In this document: positions 1 through 12,195 of the stretch, one piece after another
How the letters are laid out: every line of letters begins with the position of its first letter
Numbering within the stretch: the stretch's first letter is position 1
NCBI GenBank assembly: GCA_019914995.1
Contig: CM034145.1
Span: 4,409,262 to 4,473,261, forward strand
DNA length: 64,000 nt
Direction of reading: 5' to 3'
Source: Acanthochlamys bracteata
Taxonomy: Eukaryota > Streptophyta > Magnoliopsida > Pandanales > Velloziaceae
The notes under the pieces: generated by a model
Databases searched by the model: none
Seen by the model: the letters and a program-made list of their open reading frames with translations, nothing else
What the model was told of the DNA's origin: nothing
Translations under genes and position numbers: made by a program

Positions 1-1560
1 CTAGCTAGCTAATATTAATAAATCTCCTAATTAATCTATGTTTTTAAAGTTTATAATATATTTGCTGCTCACATGCGTGCATGTGTCAGAGAAAGAACGA
101 CATAGTTCTACTTAAACCATTACAGATTAACGACTAATGCCAGAGAGATTATGATGTATATCTTATTTTGTATTCATTCATTCATATTATTTAAGAGTTG
201 ATTAACTTCTATTGGTTTGAGTGATGAATTGAAACGCGTACGCGAGAGTGGGAGTGGGGACAATAAAGGACAGAGCGTTGCTGTTCCCTTCGCCACGAGC
301 ACCGTCATCGGTGAATCCGGCGACAATCACAACCATTCATTCGTTCATCGATGATCGATAGAGTTTGTTTGTTTGGTTCTTTTTTTTTTGATAATCAGTA
401 CTAGCGAAGTTTCCTAGACATATATATACAAAAATAAAAATAAAGAAGAAGAGAAGAAGAAGAAGAAGAAGATCTAGTTGTTCTGAGTCGTCTGACAGCG
501 TTGTTGTTCAGTTGTCCAGGAAATGGTGCTAGCTAGCTGTAGCTGGTGTTATATTCTATAGAAGGAGGTAGAAGTAGAAGAAGAAGAAGAAGGATGGAAA
601 AGGTTTTGAAGGAAGGTGCAAGCAGCAGAGCAGACATCTCCGCATTTGGTGATCCAATACTTGTTAACACACTAATCCATGGAAAAAATATTGGAATTCA
701 TGTAGCAGTGCTCATCAACACAGTCCACCCAGAAAAAATTTTGTTTGTTGAAACTAGAAACTATAGTTTTTATTGAAAAAGTGAAAGGCTTTTTATATGA
801 ATAGAATCAATAAGCGATAATTGAAGTTCAATTATTTTAATTTAATTGTTGAAATCGGTAATTACGGTAACATAAATTACCGTTCACATGTGGAGTTGGA
901 ATTGATTAGTACTACCTATATATCTTCTTCTAATATGCATGGGACTCCCTCACCCACCACTACCACACTAACAAAACCAAACAAACCAACAAAACAAAAA
1001 TTTTCTATTCATGCACGATTCAATAGGATTAAATTAATCCAAATCCAAAAAAAAAAAGAAGAATATCTTTATCATATTCATTCATTAGTTGGCTTAATTG
1101 AAGACCTCCCCCAAAAGTCTTCATCATCCTTTGAGACAAACCCTTCCCCCTAGCGACAACCCAAAAGTTGTATTCCACATTTCTTTATTAATTAAAGTGG
1201 TGGCAATATTTTGCAAATTCAGGCCGGCAATGTTATCTTTTCAGTTCACTTTGGTCATTATAACCGTGTTTGGTTATTTTAAATCATAATAGTGCAATGC
1301 AAAATATACAAATTTATGAGGTCTTATTTTGCAACATACATATACAAATAACCTTATGGTTACACAACATACAAAAGAAGTTTAAAATCTCGATAAGACA
1401 ATTATCAGAACCTTTAATTGCGATAAGTATTATATGAGGTCTGAATTTGAAGAATTCTAAAACCAAAGACTATTATCAGCACCAACAGTTGCTATAAGTA
1501 CTATATATGGACTGACTTTGCAAAATACTACAAAAAGAAAATTTGTAGACTTTTTTTTTT
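1..1560. other. AT-rich upstream region, no supported gene
   Basis: I see no recognisable gene here. Bases 240-330 are less AT-rich than the surroundings and are followed by a GAA-rich tract. A short ATG-initiated frame (594-776, about 60 codons) has no family resemblance I recognise. This could be a transcribed leader or a noncoding RNA exon, but nothing in the sequence proves it. The stretch 1180-1560 is AT-rich and featureless and leads into the MIR396 promoter. Confidence 0.4.
442..472. repeat. GAA/AAG microsatellite
   Basis: An almost uninterrupted purine run of GAA units. A second, shorter run lies at about 564-592. Such tracts are common in plant 5' leaders, but no downstream reading frame supports that here. 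Confidence 0.8.
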
Positions 1561-1639
1561 GTTTTTGAATGGGCCCTATTTAGGGGTTTAATACTTAATA
1601 GAGAGAGGCCTATATTCTTCTCGGGATTGGATCCATTAT

Positions 1640-1735
1640 TGTTTCAACCAACCCCCACGAGCCCCTCCCCCTTCTCTTCTTCTTCCCCTTCGTCTCTATA
1701 TATACATCACCCGTTCTTCTCTATTCTTCTCACTC
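1640..1735 (+). promoter_or_regulatory. Core promoter of the MIR396 gene (TATA box and CT-rich tract)
   Basis: A clear TATA box, CTATATATA, lies at 1696-1704. It is preceded by a C/T-rich Y-patch (about 1658-1692) and followed by a second CT-rich run. A start near 1730-1735 would fit the usual spacing of about 30 bases. The miRNA hairpin begins about 180 bases further on, which suits an RNA polymerase II primary transcript. Confidence 0.65.
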
Positions 1736-1925
1736 AACCCTAGCTGTCTAGCTCAAAGCTCATCTACTCCTTTTCTTTTTCTTGTAAATACTAGCTAGTT
1801 TAACAACAACAAAGCCTTCATCTCTTTCTTGTAACAACAGAGCTCTATGATCTCTTTGATGTAGATTGAGGTGTTGAAAGTTTTATTATGGTGCGGCATG
1901 GCATGGCATGGCCCTCCTAGTAGTC

Positions 1926-1946
1926 TTCCACAGCTTTCTTGAACTG
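1926..1946 (+). ncRNA. Mature miR396 (5p)
   Basis: The 21-base guide strand starts with U, as expected for AGO1 loading, and ends GAACTG, matching the miR396a form. It lies on the 5' arm of the hairpin. Confidence 0.93.
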
Positions 1947-2012
1947 CTTTATAAGACTGTTAGCTGCAGTTTTCTTGATCTATAGAAAGAAGTCCTGATC
2001 TTTGACATTGCA

Positions 2013-2033
2013 GTTCAATAAAGCTGTGGGAAG
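2013..2033 (+). ncRNA. miR396 star (3p)
   Basis: The 21-base passenger strand on the 3' arm starts GTTCAATAAAGC and ends GGGAAG. It is offset by two bases from the guide, as a DCL1 product would be. Confidence 0.88.
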
Positions 2034-3700
2034 CTACAAGCAGAGGCCAACAACAAACAGCAACAAGCTCTTTATCTTTAGATCCGCGGCCTTTGTAATT
2101 TTCCTGATCTTGATTAGTTTTCTTGTTAATTTTCTCTTACATAGTTTTTCCGAGCTCTTACCTTTGAGTATGATGGACTGTTCTTTCTCTCATGCTTCAT
2201 TAAATTCTGTAGAATTTTGAAAGGGTTTGAAGCTGTTTAATTAGCCACTTTATTTGTATTTCCATTTAATTATATAACTTCAATATATTAGGAGATTAAT
2301 TAAGTATATAATAAAGCCCTAAAAGCTGAAGGTATTTGACAATAGAACTTTCTTTTTCATCTAGGAACTTTAAACCTGTGTTTAATTAATTCTGAGTACG
2401 TGCAAGAAATTAGCCATGCTCTCATTTGAAGAAGTATAATTGAAAAAGATGAAGCAGGTTTCTGGATTCTATGCTGAAATAGTTGTTCTCTCTGTCACTC
2501 AAAATTCATGAGTTTCATTAACTTTGGAAACTCAAATGTTTTAAATAAGGCACCTCCCTAAAATTTGCAGAGTTCATTAATTTGAGCCACCCCAAAAGGA
2601 GCACTCTGGTACTGGTGTTATCTTTTTATCCATCCAACAATTCATTATGGCGATCAGGTAAACCTTCCTATTACCTGGATATATCAAGCGTTCTTCTTCT
2701 TTTAATTTTCTATTTCCTGTTTCTTGAAGACAAACAATGTGGAGATTCAAACCAAAAGATGCCCTCTCATGATGAAACTTCAAATCAGTTCTTTTCCATG
2801 TTTTTCTTCTGCCTTATTGATTACCATATATACCTTGTGTAAGACGGCAGCTGCTGTTGATGGGAATGTAATGAATGGATAACTACCATTTCTGGTTTAC
2901 TTTCTTCTACTGGTTACTTCAAAGGTAATACAAATTGTTCACAAATAGTCACAGAACAAGAACAACAAGCACACAAACAACACACATACAGCAGTTATGG
3001 GCTGCTGCTGCTAGCTATCATTCATCATCAGCTTTCTTTCTTTTCTGTTTCTTTTGTTTTTTAAACTATACTGACACTTTCATGTACAGTCACTGACATA
3101 GATACCCTCCTTCACTTTTTCGTACAGTTGATTGGATAGCAAGTAGGGTTTGCTTTCATTCAATCTCACCATGATGTATTTGAAAAGAGACTTTTTTTAG
3201 CAACCAAATATAATGACTCTACATGGTTTTACAGATCATCTATTTCTTGAGCAGGGTTTAAATATAGGTTTTTTCTACAATACTATCTGATGGCTCTGTT
3301 AAATTTTTGGGAACTAATTATATGTAACTATGTTCTGTATCATTGTGATTAATTTCTAAGCCTTATATGTGATAGAACACAACATTGTGACAACGTTATT
3401 ATTTTCTCAATCTGTGTTTTAACCGCGGTTCTCACAAATTGAATTACAGCCGCTGGATTGTTTGATCGGACGATTCTAAAATAGGAGTGCGTCAGTGTGT
3501 GTGAACGAGTGAGTGCTTATTATATCCTCTATATACAAAAAAGGGGATCTTAATGATTCATTTCATATTATTTAGAAAGAAAAATAATGTGATTGTTCTT
3601 CGCATTCGTAATCGTTTGATTGAATCATAACTATCCAATCAAGCAATTGGATGGTTGGATTACACGAGACGCATGGGTTTTCAAAGAATAGAGATCGAAC

Positions 3701-4166
3701 CAAGGTTGTGAAACTCGAACTTTAATTAGAAATTTTCTTCTTGAATGGGATTATAAAATGAAAATTATAAATTAATATCATATTATTTTACATACGTGTA
3801 AATATTATTTATATATATATATATATATATATTTATTCTATTATAAAATCTTTTATAAAAATATTTCAATACTTTTAAAAAATTATTTTAATACATTTAT
3901 AAATTAAAAAAAATTCCTAAATTTTATAAAAAGCCCCTCCTTACTCAAAATTACTAGAAAACTCGCCTAAATTTACGAAAAATTTCTTCAAATTTTCTCA
4001 AATTTCAGTTAACTATAAGACTGAAAACATATAAAATCATAAAAAGTAATTAAATGTGAGTTTTGGATCTAACCGATTGTTGAAAACGTGAGTTTTGGTG
4101 ATATAAAATCATAAAATCGTAAGATATTAATATTTAAATCAGGATTAATAATTTTGAATCGTAACA
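3701..4166. mobile_element. AT-rich transposon-like element, relative of the 51777-52221 insert
   Basis: Read on the minus strand, this segment parallels 51777-52221 in blocks. Shared words include ATTTAAAT, TTATGATTTTAT followed by TCACCAAA, an AACTGAATTTGAG-like block, and TTTATAAAATTTAGG-like text near the far end. One border begins CAAGGTTGT, close to the CAAGGTTAT border of the other copy. There is no coding capacity. The borders are approximate. Confidence 0.5.
3811..3832. repeat. TA microsatellite
   Basis: A perfect TA dinucleotide run inside the AT-rich element. Confidence 0.9.
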
Positions 4167-7100
4167 CTCTCTTGTCTTTGGACTCTATATACACTATAAA
4201 TATTAACGGCTGATTAACTTCAATTAAACATTTCAACGGTCATAAAGAATAGGACTAGTGAGACATGTGTTCTAAAAATTCAAATAGAAAGAGTAGGTAT
4301 TTACTATAGCTATAGAGTTGACACAATGAATATATGCTTTCATTTATTGCAATTCATGCGCTAATTTACCAGATGTTCAACCATATTCTTGTATAAATTG
4401 ATTTGGATTTTGACTATATTATCAGTTTATTTTGTATGCATTTAATTAATACAAGTATCGTATATTTTATCAACCTCAATCCTAACGTGACCGACATTAT
4501 ATTCTGATTTCAATTTTTATGTTAACCTATTTTATAAACATACAACAAATATTATCAATAATCTCTAACATTTGTAGTTTTATAAAACTATTTTTTCCCA
4601 CAATAATCTCTAACATTTGACTATGTTAACGTTCTTTTGTCTTCTCAATTCAGATAGTTCGAAAGGGCAAATGAAGCAAAAATATTGAGAACAGAAGCAT
4701 ACGAGATATATATGAACTCTGTTACATCTTCAATGTTTCACAATAATGATCGGAGACACATGCCTCATCAGTTGAACATTTTCTGAAACTCCCTTGTTGT
4801 TTTGATATATTAATGACTATTACTTAATAGGAATAAAAGTTGTTAAACATACAAATGATCAACAAAAGTGAAAAAGTATCGAGTTTATAGAATTAGATCT
4901 CTGCCTCTTATATGTCTATTAGTGGAGATGTGATTTTCTCATTTATACTTCACCATAAACGAGTGGATATTTTTTTGAAACTTCTCGTTAATATTATATT
5001 TATAAACGGAACCCACCTCAAGTAAGACTTTATACACCATTCATCTTATGGAAATCGCTTAGACTAAACTCGTGTTTCCTCCGTCCTAGTTTGAAAGAAA
5101 AACTGCTTAATTGAGTTAATTTCTCACAGCAAGACATTATGAATGATTTGTCATAAACTAGAAGTTATCGGGCAGCCTCAAGATAGTTTGTTCGAACTAA
5201 GAAGTCTTTAGCTTCAGCAACCCTTGTTCAGATTTTGTACACGAGTCACTTAAATTTGAAAAATATGTCACCTTCGTTGAGTTCGCAATGCTCTTCAAAG
5301 CTTTCATTTCTATTATAGACATTTATGATGAATTTAGTATATCTACAATTATAGTCGTTTATGTTATCCACCTTGTCTTAATATATTCACAAACTAATAT
5401 ATATTATTGAATTACGTTATTGACTATGTGTTGATGATAATGTTACAATACCGACCACTTTATCAACACTATTCAGATTTTAACTATATTATTGATTTTA
5501 TTTATCGACATACAAGTCATATTTCGAGTATGATATCCCTCATGGAACAAGGTGACGCACATTAGGATATCAACGTCATGATATCGACCTCATAATGAAT
5601 TGATTTATTAAATAGTTATTGATATACTTATTGATCTAAATTGCAAATATTAATACTAATGGAGATTTGAGTGGGAGGTAGCTATTTGTCAAATTCTTTA
5701 ATGAAAAAAGAGTACTTATTATTTCGTAATCCTGAGTTTGGAGTAAGAGTTTGAAATATTGCAAAATGAGTTGAGCAGATAGCAATCACCAAAGTAAATT
5801 CGTTTTGTAATTGCTGTACACATTCGAAAGAAAGTCGATTATAGCCGTAACTAAATGAGAATCAAAAAATCAATCATTCAAATCGCAGTTATAAGAGATA
5901 AATCGAAATAAAAAAATTAATTTTGGAACAATGATCGTGAAGAGATTTTTCTATTTGTAGATGTAAGTAACGAGTTTTCTCCCGAGGTGGCGGAAGTTGC
6001 GAATTTGATCAGATGAATGTATGATCTACAATCGGATGACCTAGTTGTGGTGTGTCTTTCGGATCTGATTATGTCACAAATAAATAATCAGATTCAGCCA
6101 CTAAATAATCGTTCGTGCCACTAAATAATGAGATTTAGCCACAACTAGGATATTGAGCCGTTCAAATCCAATAACATGGTTCTTCTTTGATAGTTATATG
6201 TAAATCCGCAACAACCCTATTTGCTAATCTTCTGAGTTTTTTTTAGTAGTTTTCTTTCTTTTCTTTTTTTTGTCAATCTCATCCCTACTTTAGTTCCTAC
6301 TAACGAATTAGTCAGAGATCTAATCGATAACAAAGACTAAAATCAAGAAAGGTTACAGAAAACTTTTGCGATCAAGATCTATCTAGTACATATAGAAAAA
6401 AAATGAAGGCATAAGTAATTGCCATAAGCCGAGACCCCTGGACCTGTGGTGATCGATTTCAAAGCTTTTACCACGTGCTTTTTAATTTTTAGCAATATCG
6501 GTCGCGTCACAAGAGCTCTTAATTTAAATCTATCGAATGATATATAGAGATCAGAACCTAAAGCAATCACTTGAAGGCTACGTAGCAAGATCGCATATTT
6601 AAATTTCTTCATTAGATAAGATTGCTCACATCAGAGTCGGTATTAAAGCTTTAGAGGAAACTCTATATTTTCAACTAAGATTGCTCGCATCAGAGTAGCT
6701 TTACAGAAAACTTCATCTTTTTCACCAATTGTAATTTTTACCTGTACAGATTTATGTTTATCCTTAGTTGACTCAGACTTTAAATACGACGTGTTTATAT
6801 TAGTAAAAATTATCATGTTCTTATTTTAAGATGTCTGTATATTATAAAAGTCTTGTTCATATTATTTGTGAGTATCAAAATGTGGACTAAATAATTTATT
6901 AAGGGAAATTTTTTTAACTAGAAGGGAAAAAAATGCATAACTTAAAGATTCTTTACAAATATGCAAAAAGGTACATAAAAATAAAACATTTTGAAATGTC
7001 AGAAAACAGACATCTCATAATGTCAGAAAGCAATAATCAATATTATGAGGACAAGAACCAAAATAACGATATTCTAGGTCTTTTAGTCGAGGACTTGGTT

Positions 7101-8076
7101 ATTTTTCACCCTTTCCCTAGTGATAGAATAATAATGTTAGGATTACTATTCCCGAAGCACTACAATTTTCTAGGGGGCCTCCATCTACGGCTCCTTAATA
7201 AAAGCTAGCCCATTACAATCAGTAGTCAGCCCAATAATATCCCTTTTCCTCTTTGGTTTATGAATTGTTTCAACCCACCATATTACTTTTTTAAATTTCA
7301 TATTTAATTAAATATAACAAAATACTTTTTTTAAAGAAATTTATTTTAAAATTTAATTTTAAAACTTACCTTTTTAATACTAAATAAATATAAAAAAATT
7401 ATTTTTTATTATATGTTTTTATTTTTTAAATTATTTTAATAAATTCATTTTTAAAAAATGAATTTAATACATAAATTTAACAAAACTAATCAAACAATGG
7501 AAATCGATTTCAACGATGTCTATCACTGTTGCTTGGTAAGGAGATATTCTTCTATTCTAATTAAGATCTCATCTAAAACAGGATTACTCTTTTATTAAGT
7601 ATATAATTGATTCTGACATTTTATACAGGTAAGGTTTGGAGTACTAATAGAAATGCAATTTTATTCTAATTTCTTAAATAATCAAATGTTGTTTTAAATT
7701 GAGTAGTTCAGATTACGGTTCATTGATAATTTTCGATTCTGTTACAAGTTTGATTCCTGTGCATATACTTAAGGAGCCCTTACATTTGTTTGTTTTATTT
7801 TCTTCATCAATAGAAGTTGTAGCTCTGATCTAAAATCATGGTTATATAATGAAGAAGAGCAAGATGAACAAGGGACGGTTTCTCAGAAAAAAAATGATGG
7901 AAATTGAGAAATTTGTGATTCAATTTAGAACAATTTTTGGATACATTTGGGTGTGAATGCTAATAATCTCCACCCAACGAAATAATCATTCTATCAATTC
8001 AATTTCATGTGCATGTATTATCTATTAAATCTAAGAACTCTCATGAATGGTAAGAAAGAATTGGACTACGAATCAA

Positions 8077-11000
8077 CTATAGTTCAACAATCATCTTGTG
8101 GACTTGCTGGTTTCCACTAGGCATGCTCTCTAACTGAATTGTTAAAAGCCCGGTGGAAGAATCGAACAAGAACTCGACTTCCGCTGCATCGACAGAGCAG
8201 TTTCTTGGCTCTGCCGAGCAGTAAGCTCCAAATCTTCCACGACCTCTTACTTCCATGCACACCATTGCCACAGGCTCTGTGCTTTTGTTGTCGACTGGCC
8301 TCACCGAGACACCATTCACATTGCAGGAATCGAATTCGATCAGTTTGGCACTAGCTAAGATGTGGTATGTGATTCCTTCAATTGCTCCACCAGCATTGTA
8401 CATATCGATCAAACCTACTGGAGCAAACTTGTATCCTGGTGCCAACACCTGGATTACCAACGAACATGTTGTATAACAATAGTTCGATATAAAAGATCAC
8501 TGGAGCAACTGGCAGAGCTTGCTTGCATACCTTGATAGGCGACACAGTGTACAATTCGTGCTCGAGAACCTTCAATGAAACAGGTAGTGCAACATCATTT
8601 GGTAAGACAACAAGTTCCCCGCTTCTATGGCTATAGACAGCACAATCATAGTTCCAGTCTCGTACACTAGCAGCTTCAGCAATGAGGTGAACATCGGTAC
8701 CTTTCACTGCACAAGTAAGAGGCTTGGCTTCGGTGTGGTGAAATGCATTCTTCTTCTCTGTTGTACTCCATGCCGCCCCTTGGCAGTTATACACTCCGAG
8801 TACTCCAGTGAATTTGTTCATGTTCCATATCTTCAGCAAACTTAAGAATCATATGAAATCAGTCAGAACATTGAATAACTAACTCCGTTCGGTATTAGTC
8901 AGTCTACTGAAGGACAAATTGTAAAGGAAAATTTGCAAACCTTTTGCCATCACGAGCTGGGTCAGTGAAGAGACAGTCCTTTGTTGGTCTACCAGGCAAT
9001 CTTGCACGAAGAATTGAACCATCTGGCAGAACCAGTTTCTTCAGCAGCTCAAAATTGTGCTTTCCAGGAGCATCACTGATCCATCAAAATTCACCATACA
9101 TGATATTAGTTCCACAAATGTTCCATCATTTATTACTATAGAATGAGAAGCTCCAATTCGGTCCAGTTTACTTACCTAACATATACTGGTCCTCCACTGA
9201 TCGCCCTGGCTGAGGCATGGTACTCAGCTGCTGGATGTAATGAGTGGAACATGTCCCAATCGGGTAACATGAATTCCCCGAGGAAGACACTGTTATACGC
9301 CACAGAAGCTATGTGGATGGTGTGAGATATTGGATCCCTCGGATAAAAATCATCTGACGCCCTTACAATTGCTGTCTGCTTCGAGCTGTAGACATCAACA
9401 AACAGAAGCAATTTCAGCATGAAATTTCAACAAACACCTTGCAGGAATCCCAATACAACTAGACAGATTGAGTTCTGTTCACCAGTACAGGGCGTCGGTG
9501 TTGTGGCTCATACAGGCAATGATTCCATTATCATGGAAGTTCTTTGCGACGGAAGCATCAAGCGCCTGGTGATACTGTCTTGTGAGCTCAACACGACCGC
9601 CTAGGCCAGCACCAAGGGTTTCTAAGACACACTGCACATCAACTTTAACTCCATTAACTCCGGCTGTGGCAAGATAGCTATGCAGATCATTGTAGAACTT
9701 GTACACACTCTTCGGGTTAACAAGTCCAAGACCCTGCTTAGTTAGCAAATCTGTCTCAAGTGTGGGCTCGTTCGACATTACTCCAGGGCTGATCTTTGGA
9801 TACTGCATCTTGGAATTGAACTCTTTGCCAGGGCGAACACCCCCCCAGTATCCGGTGAGTGCGTGCCATACATACACGTACTTGAGATTATATTTCTCCT
9901 TGGCAACGGCAACAATACTCTTGATTCCGTCGGCCGGTTTTTCTTTGTTCTGGAATTTGCTGTTCTCTTTAATGCCTGTAAGGCGAGGAAGCTCCGACAA
10001 AACCTCTCCATTCGGTCCTTGATCGACTCCGACAGATTGCCAACCGTCGTCAATGATGACAAATTTTGGGGGAGCTCCGCCATCGGTGAGGCTGCGGAGC
10101 CCGGCCTCAACACCTTCTTGATTCACTTCTTGATAGAAAGCATCCCAAGTACACCAACCGAAGTAATCAACAATGCCCGGCAAACGTTTCTCGAACCTTT
10201 GCCGGAATGTTTTCATATGCGATTTAACGGCACGGACCGCGCCGGTAATTGCAGCATACGGATCATTCGGAGCAGCACCGACGAAGAGACAATTAGAGAA
10301 CGAAGCAGACAGAGTGTCGACATCACCGCTTTCGATACAGAGCTCGAGAGTTTCTCCGGCGCCACCTTGTAGGCAAGCGCGGAACGCGCCTTCAACCAAC
10401 GGCAAGAAAACAACATAGATTATATCACAGTGTTCGTCATGGCCGCTGATTGATTTCGGCTTCGATTCAACTAATAGAAATTGTGTCTCGTTCGGAACTT
10501 CACCACCATGCTGGCCCATTTTTTGAGACATCCACCAAAGTTTGAATCGAAATGCCGCCATGAATCTCACATCCCTAAATCAATTCAAATACAAAAGCTC
10601 ATCAATCAGAGAAAGAACAAATTGACAATCATACGAGAAACTGCTACAAAATTTCTTACCTGAGAATGCCTAGAGGAACAACAAGGCGGCAAGCGGGTTG
10701 CGAGAGTTCGGCACCAATGAAGACGCCATCGACGGGACCGAAACTCACAGCGGAGCTGGTTACGACATTAGTCGGAACGCCGGAAAGAATTTTTCTTCCT
10801 TGAACAAACAAACTTCCACCAGAAACCTTCACGCTCGGTGTAATCGTCATCTCTTTAACTTCCTCTTTTTCTTCTTTGCTGAATTTCTGTATTGAAATAG
10901 AACTTAATCCAGCTGATTCCTGAAACCAATCAAAATCAAATCGAGCATTTCAAAATTATAAAGTTAGTTACTTGTTTGACTTTCATTTATAGATCTAAGA

Positions 11001-11306
11001 ACAGAGTAGCACAAAATTATCCATCCAATCAATCAAACAATCACGTACCTTGAAAGCGCGAACAACCGTCGATGCTCGAAAAGCTCTATAACTATAACTA
11101 CTACTAGAAGAACAACAATGATAAAGAGAAAGCAATGGGTTCAGAAATCGACTTCTAGTAGCAGGGATGGAAATAGACCTAGAGCTAGAAGAAGAAGAAG
11201 AAGAATAACAATGCCTCAGGAGTTGCTGGCGGAGAAGAAACTGGTTTGGAGACGTTGGCTTTATATAAGAAGTAAGGCCGCGGGCGGTGACGCTACCGCT
11301 TCCCAT
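8077..11306 (-). CDS. RFS6: Raffinose synthase family / seed imbibition protein, RFS6 (DIN10)-like
   Basis: Seven exons join in phase: 11306-11049, 10919-10660, 10574-9483, 9385-9176, 9075-8941, 8840-8531 and 8448-8077, giving 878 residues. The family (glycoside hydrolase 36 type) comprises raffinose synthases and alkaline alpha-galactosidases that act on galactinol or raffinose sugars. Arabidopsis RFS6/DIN10 is sugar-starvation and dark inducible. Visible signatures are IIDDGWQ (about 346-352), GVKVD with the likely nucleophile Asp485, RASDDF near 548 carrying the likely acid/base, and a C-terminal beta domain ending IVEL. Exon 1 encodes an 86-residue leader rich in Ser, Arg and Leu and poor in acids, which looks like a plastid transit peptide. 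A second in-frame ATG in exon 2 (10850) starts MTITPSVKV, matching the usual cytosolic start. Galactosyltransferase and hydrolase activity cannot be told apart from sequence alone. Confidence 0.93.
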
Positions 11307-11929
11307 GGCGAATTAATCCCTGTTCTGTAGCTCTCTTTCTTGAAATAGGCAATAGAGGTGTTGTCACCATTAAATAAAGGGGAGGTGAGATTACCATGTC
11401 TTCGTTATCGAGTACGAGCGGTGACACGTCAGACACGGTACGTTGGCTGGGGAAAGGAAAGATTTTTTTTTTATATTTCGCGATTTTTGCGACAATGTGT
11501 TTGGTGATTTTTTTTATTTTATATTTTTTAATAAATCTAAAAAAAATAATTTATAATAAATTTCAAAGAAATTTATATTATTTTTTTAAAAAAAAATAAA
11601 TTTATTGTTTAAATAAAAGATAAATTTATTTTTGAATAAAATAAAAATATATTTTATTAAAAAATATTTTTTATTGATATTTGTAATTTTCCTGTAAATT
11701 TATAACAATTGAGTTTGCGAAGCAATTTAGAAGATATTTGAAATTAAATTTTTCTAAAATAAAAAAATATTATTTATGAGAATTTTATTTTTATTTTTAG
11801 AAAAAAATATATAATAAAAAAATTTTATTACATAAAATTTTTTTATATTTTTTAAAATTTTAAATATTTATAAAATTGTATTTGAAATAAAATTAAAAAA
11901 ATTATTTTTAAGGTTATTCCTGGCCTTTG

Positions 11930-12195
11930 CTTTGTTTGGCCGGAAAGAATAAGTCAAGACAGGTTCTGAAAGAAAAGAGGAAAGCAAGAAGCTCAGAGGA
12001 TAACCTTTATTTTCCGACGGTTGTAGCTTGAGCAATGAGCAGGAGCTCGGCGGACTACGTTAGGCACGCCCCTCTTCTCTTTCTTCGCTTGGTTCGACCG
12101 ACAGTGGAGGGAGAGAGAAGCAAGTCCCCCACCCTAAAAAAAACAAACCGGCCGCTTCGCCTTCTTTCTATTCCATCCTACCGGGCGGCTAATAC
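11930..12195. other. Probable mitochondrial DNA insertion (NUMT)
   Basis: A sharply bounded segment of roughly 50% GC sits in DNA that is about 85% AT. Its texture (GGAAAGAATAAGTCAAG, GGCGGACTACGTTAGGCACG, CTTCGCTTGGTTCGACCGAC, CCTACCGGGCGGC) resembles plant mitochondrial intergenic sequence. It contains no recognisable gene. The attribution rests on composition and style, not on an alignment. Confidence 0.5.

Larger units (their letters stand above)
1910..2048 (+). ncRNA. MIR396: MIR396 precursor hairpin
   Basis: The 5' arm holds a 21-base segment (1926-1946) that reads TTCCACAGC...GAACTG, the conserved plant miR396a sequence. The 3' arm holds its star strand (2013-2033), GTTCAATAAAGC...GGGAAG. 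With the usual two-base 3' overhangs, 18 of 19 positions pair (three of them G:U), with a single C-U mismatch opposite star position 7. Pairing partly continues outward to GGCC at 1910-1913 with GGCC at 2045-2048. The loop region is about 66 bases. miR396 guides cleavage of GROWTH-REGULATING FACTOR mRNAs and so limits cell proliferation in leaves and other organs. The primary transcript probably starts near 1733; its 3' end is not evident. The identification rests on near-certain sequence recognition plus the fold. Confidence 0.95.
2230..8040. other. AT-rich intergenic region
   Basis: No coding gene is supported. The first 650 bases may belong to the MIR396 primary transcript. The rest is AT-rich. 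It contains a TA microsatellite, a transposon-like segment at 3701-4166, an 11-bp inverted repeat (CCTAGTTGTGG and its complement, 6040-6148) and a short tandem duplication around 6616-6720. Open frames here are short and show no family resemblance. Confidence 0.5.

Noticed and set aside
546-776. A 76-codon frame near the left edge as a protein gene
   Set aside because: The N-terminal part is just the GAA repeat translated as Arg, and no family or splice support is visible.
9699-10372. Several long plus-strand frames opposite the RFS6-like gene
   Set aside because: They lie antisense to exon 3, whose minus-strand translation matches the raffinose synthase family throughout, so the plus-strand frames are shadows.
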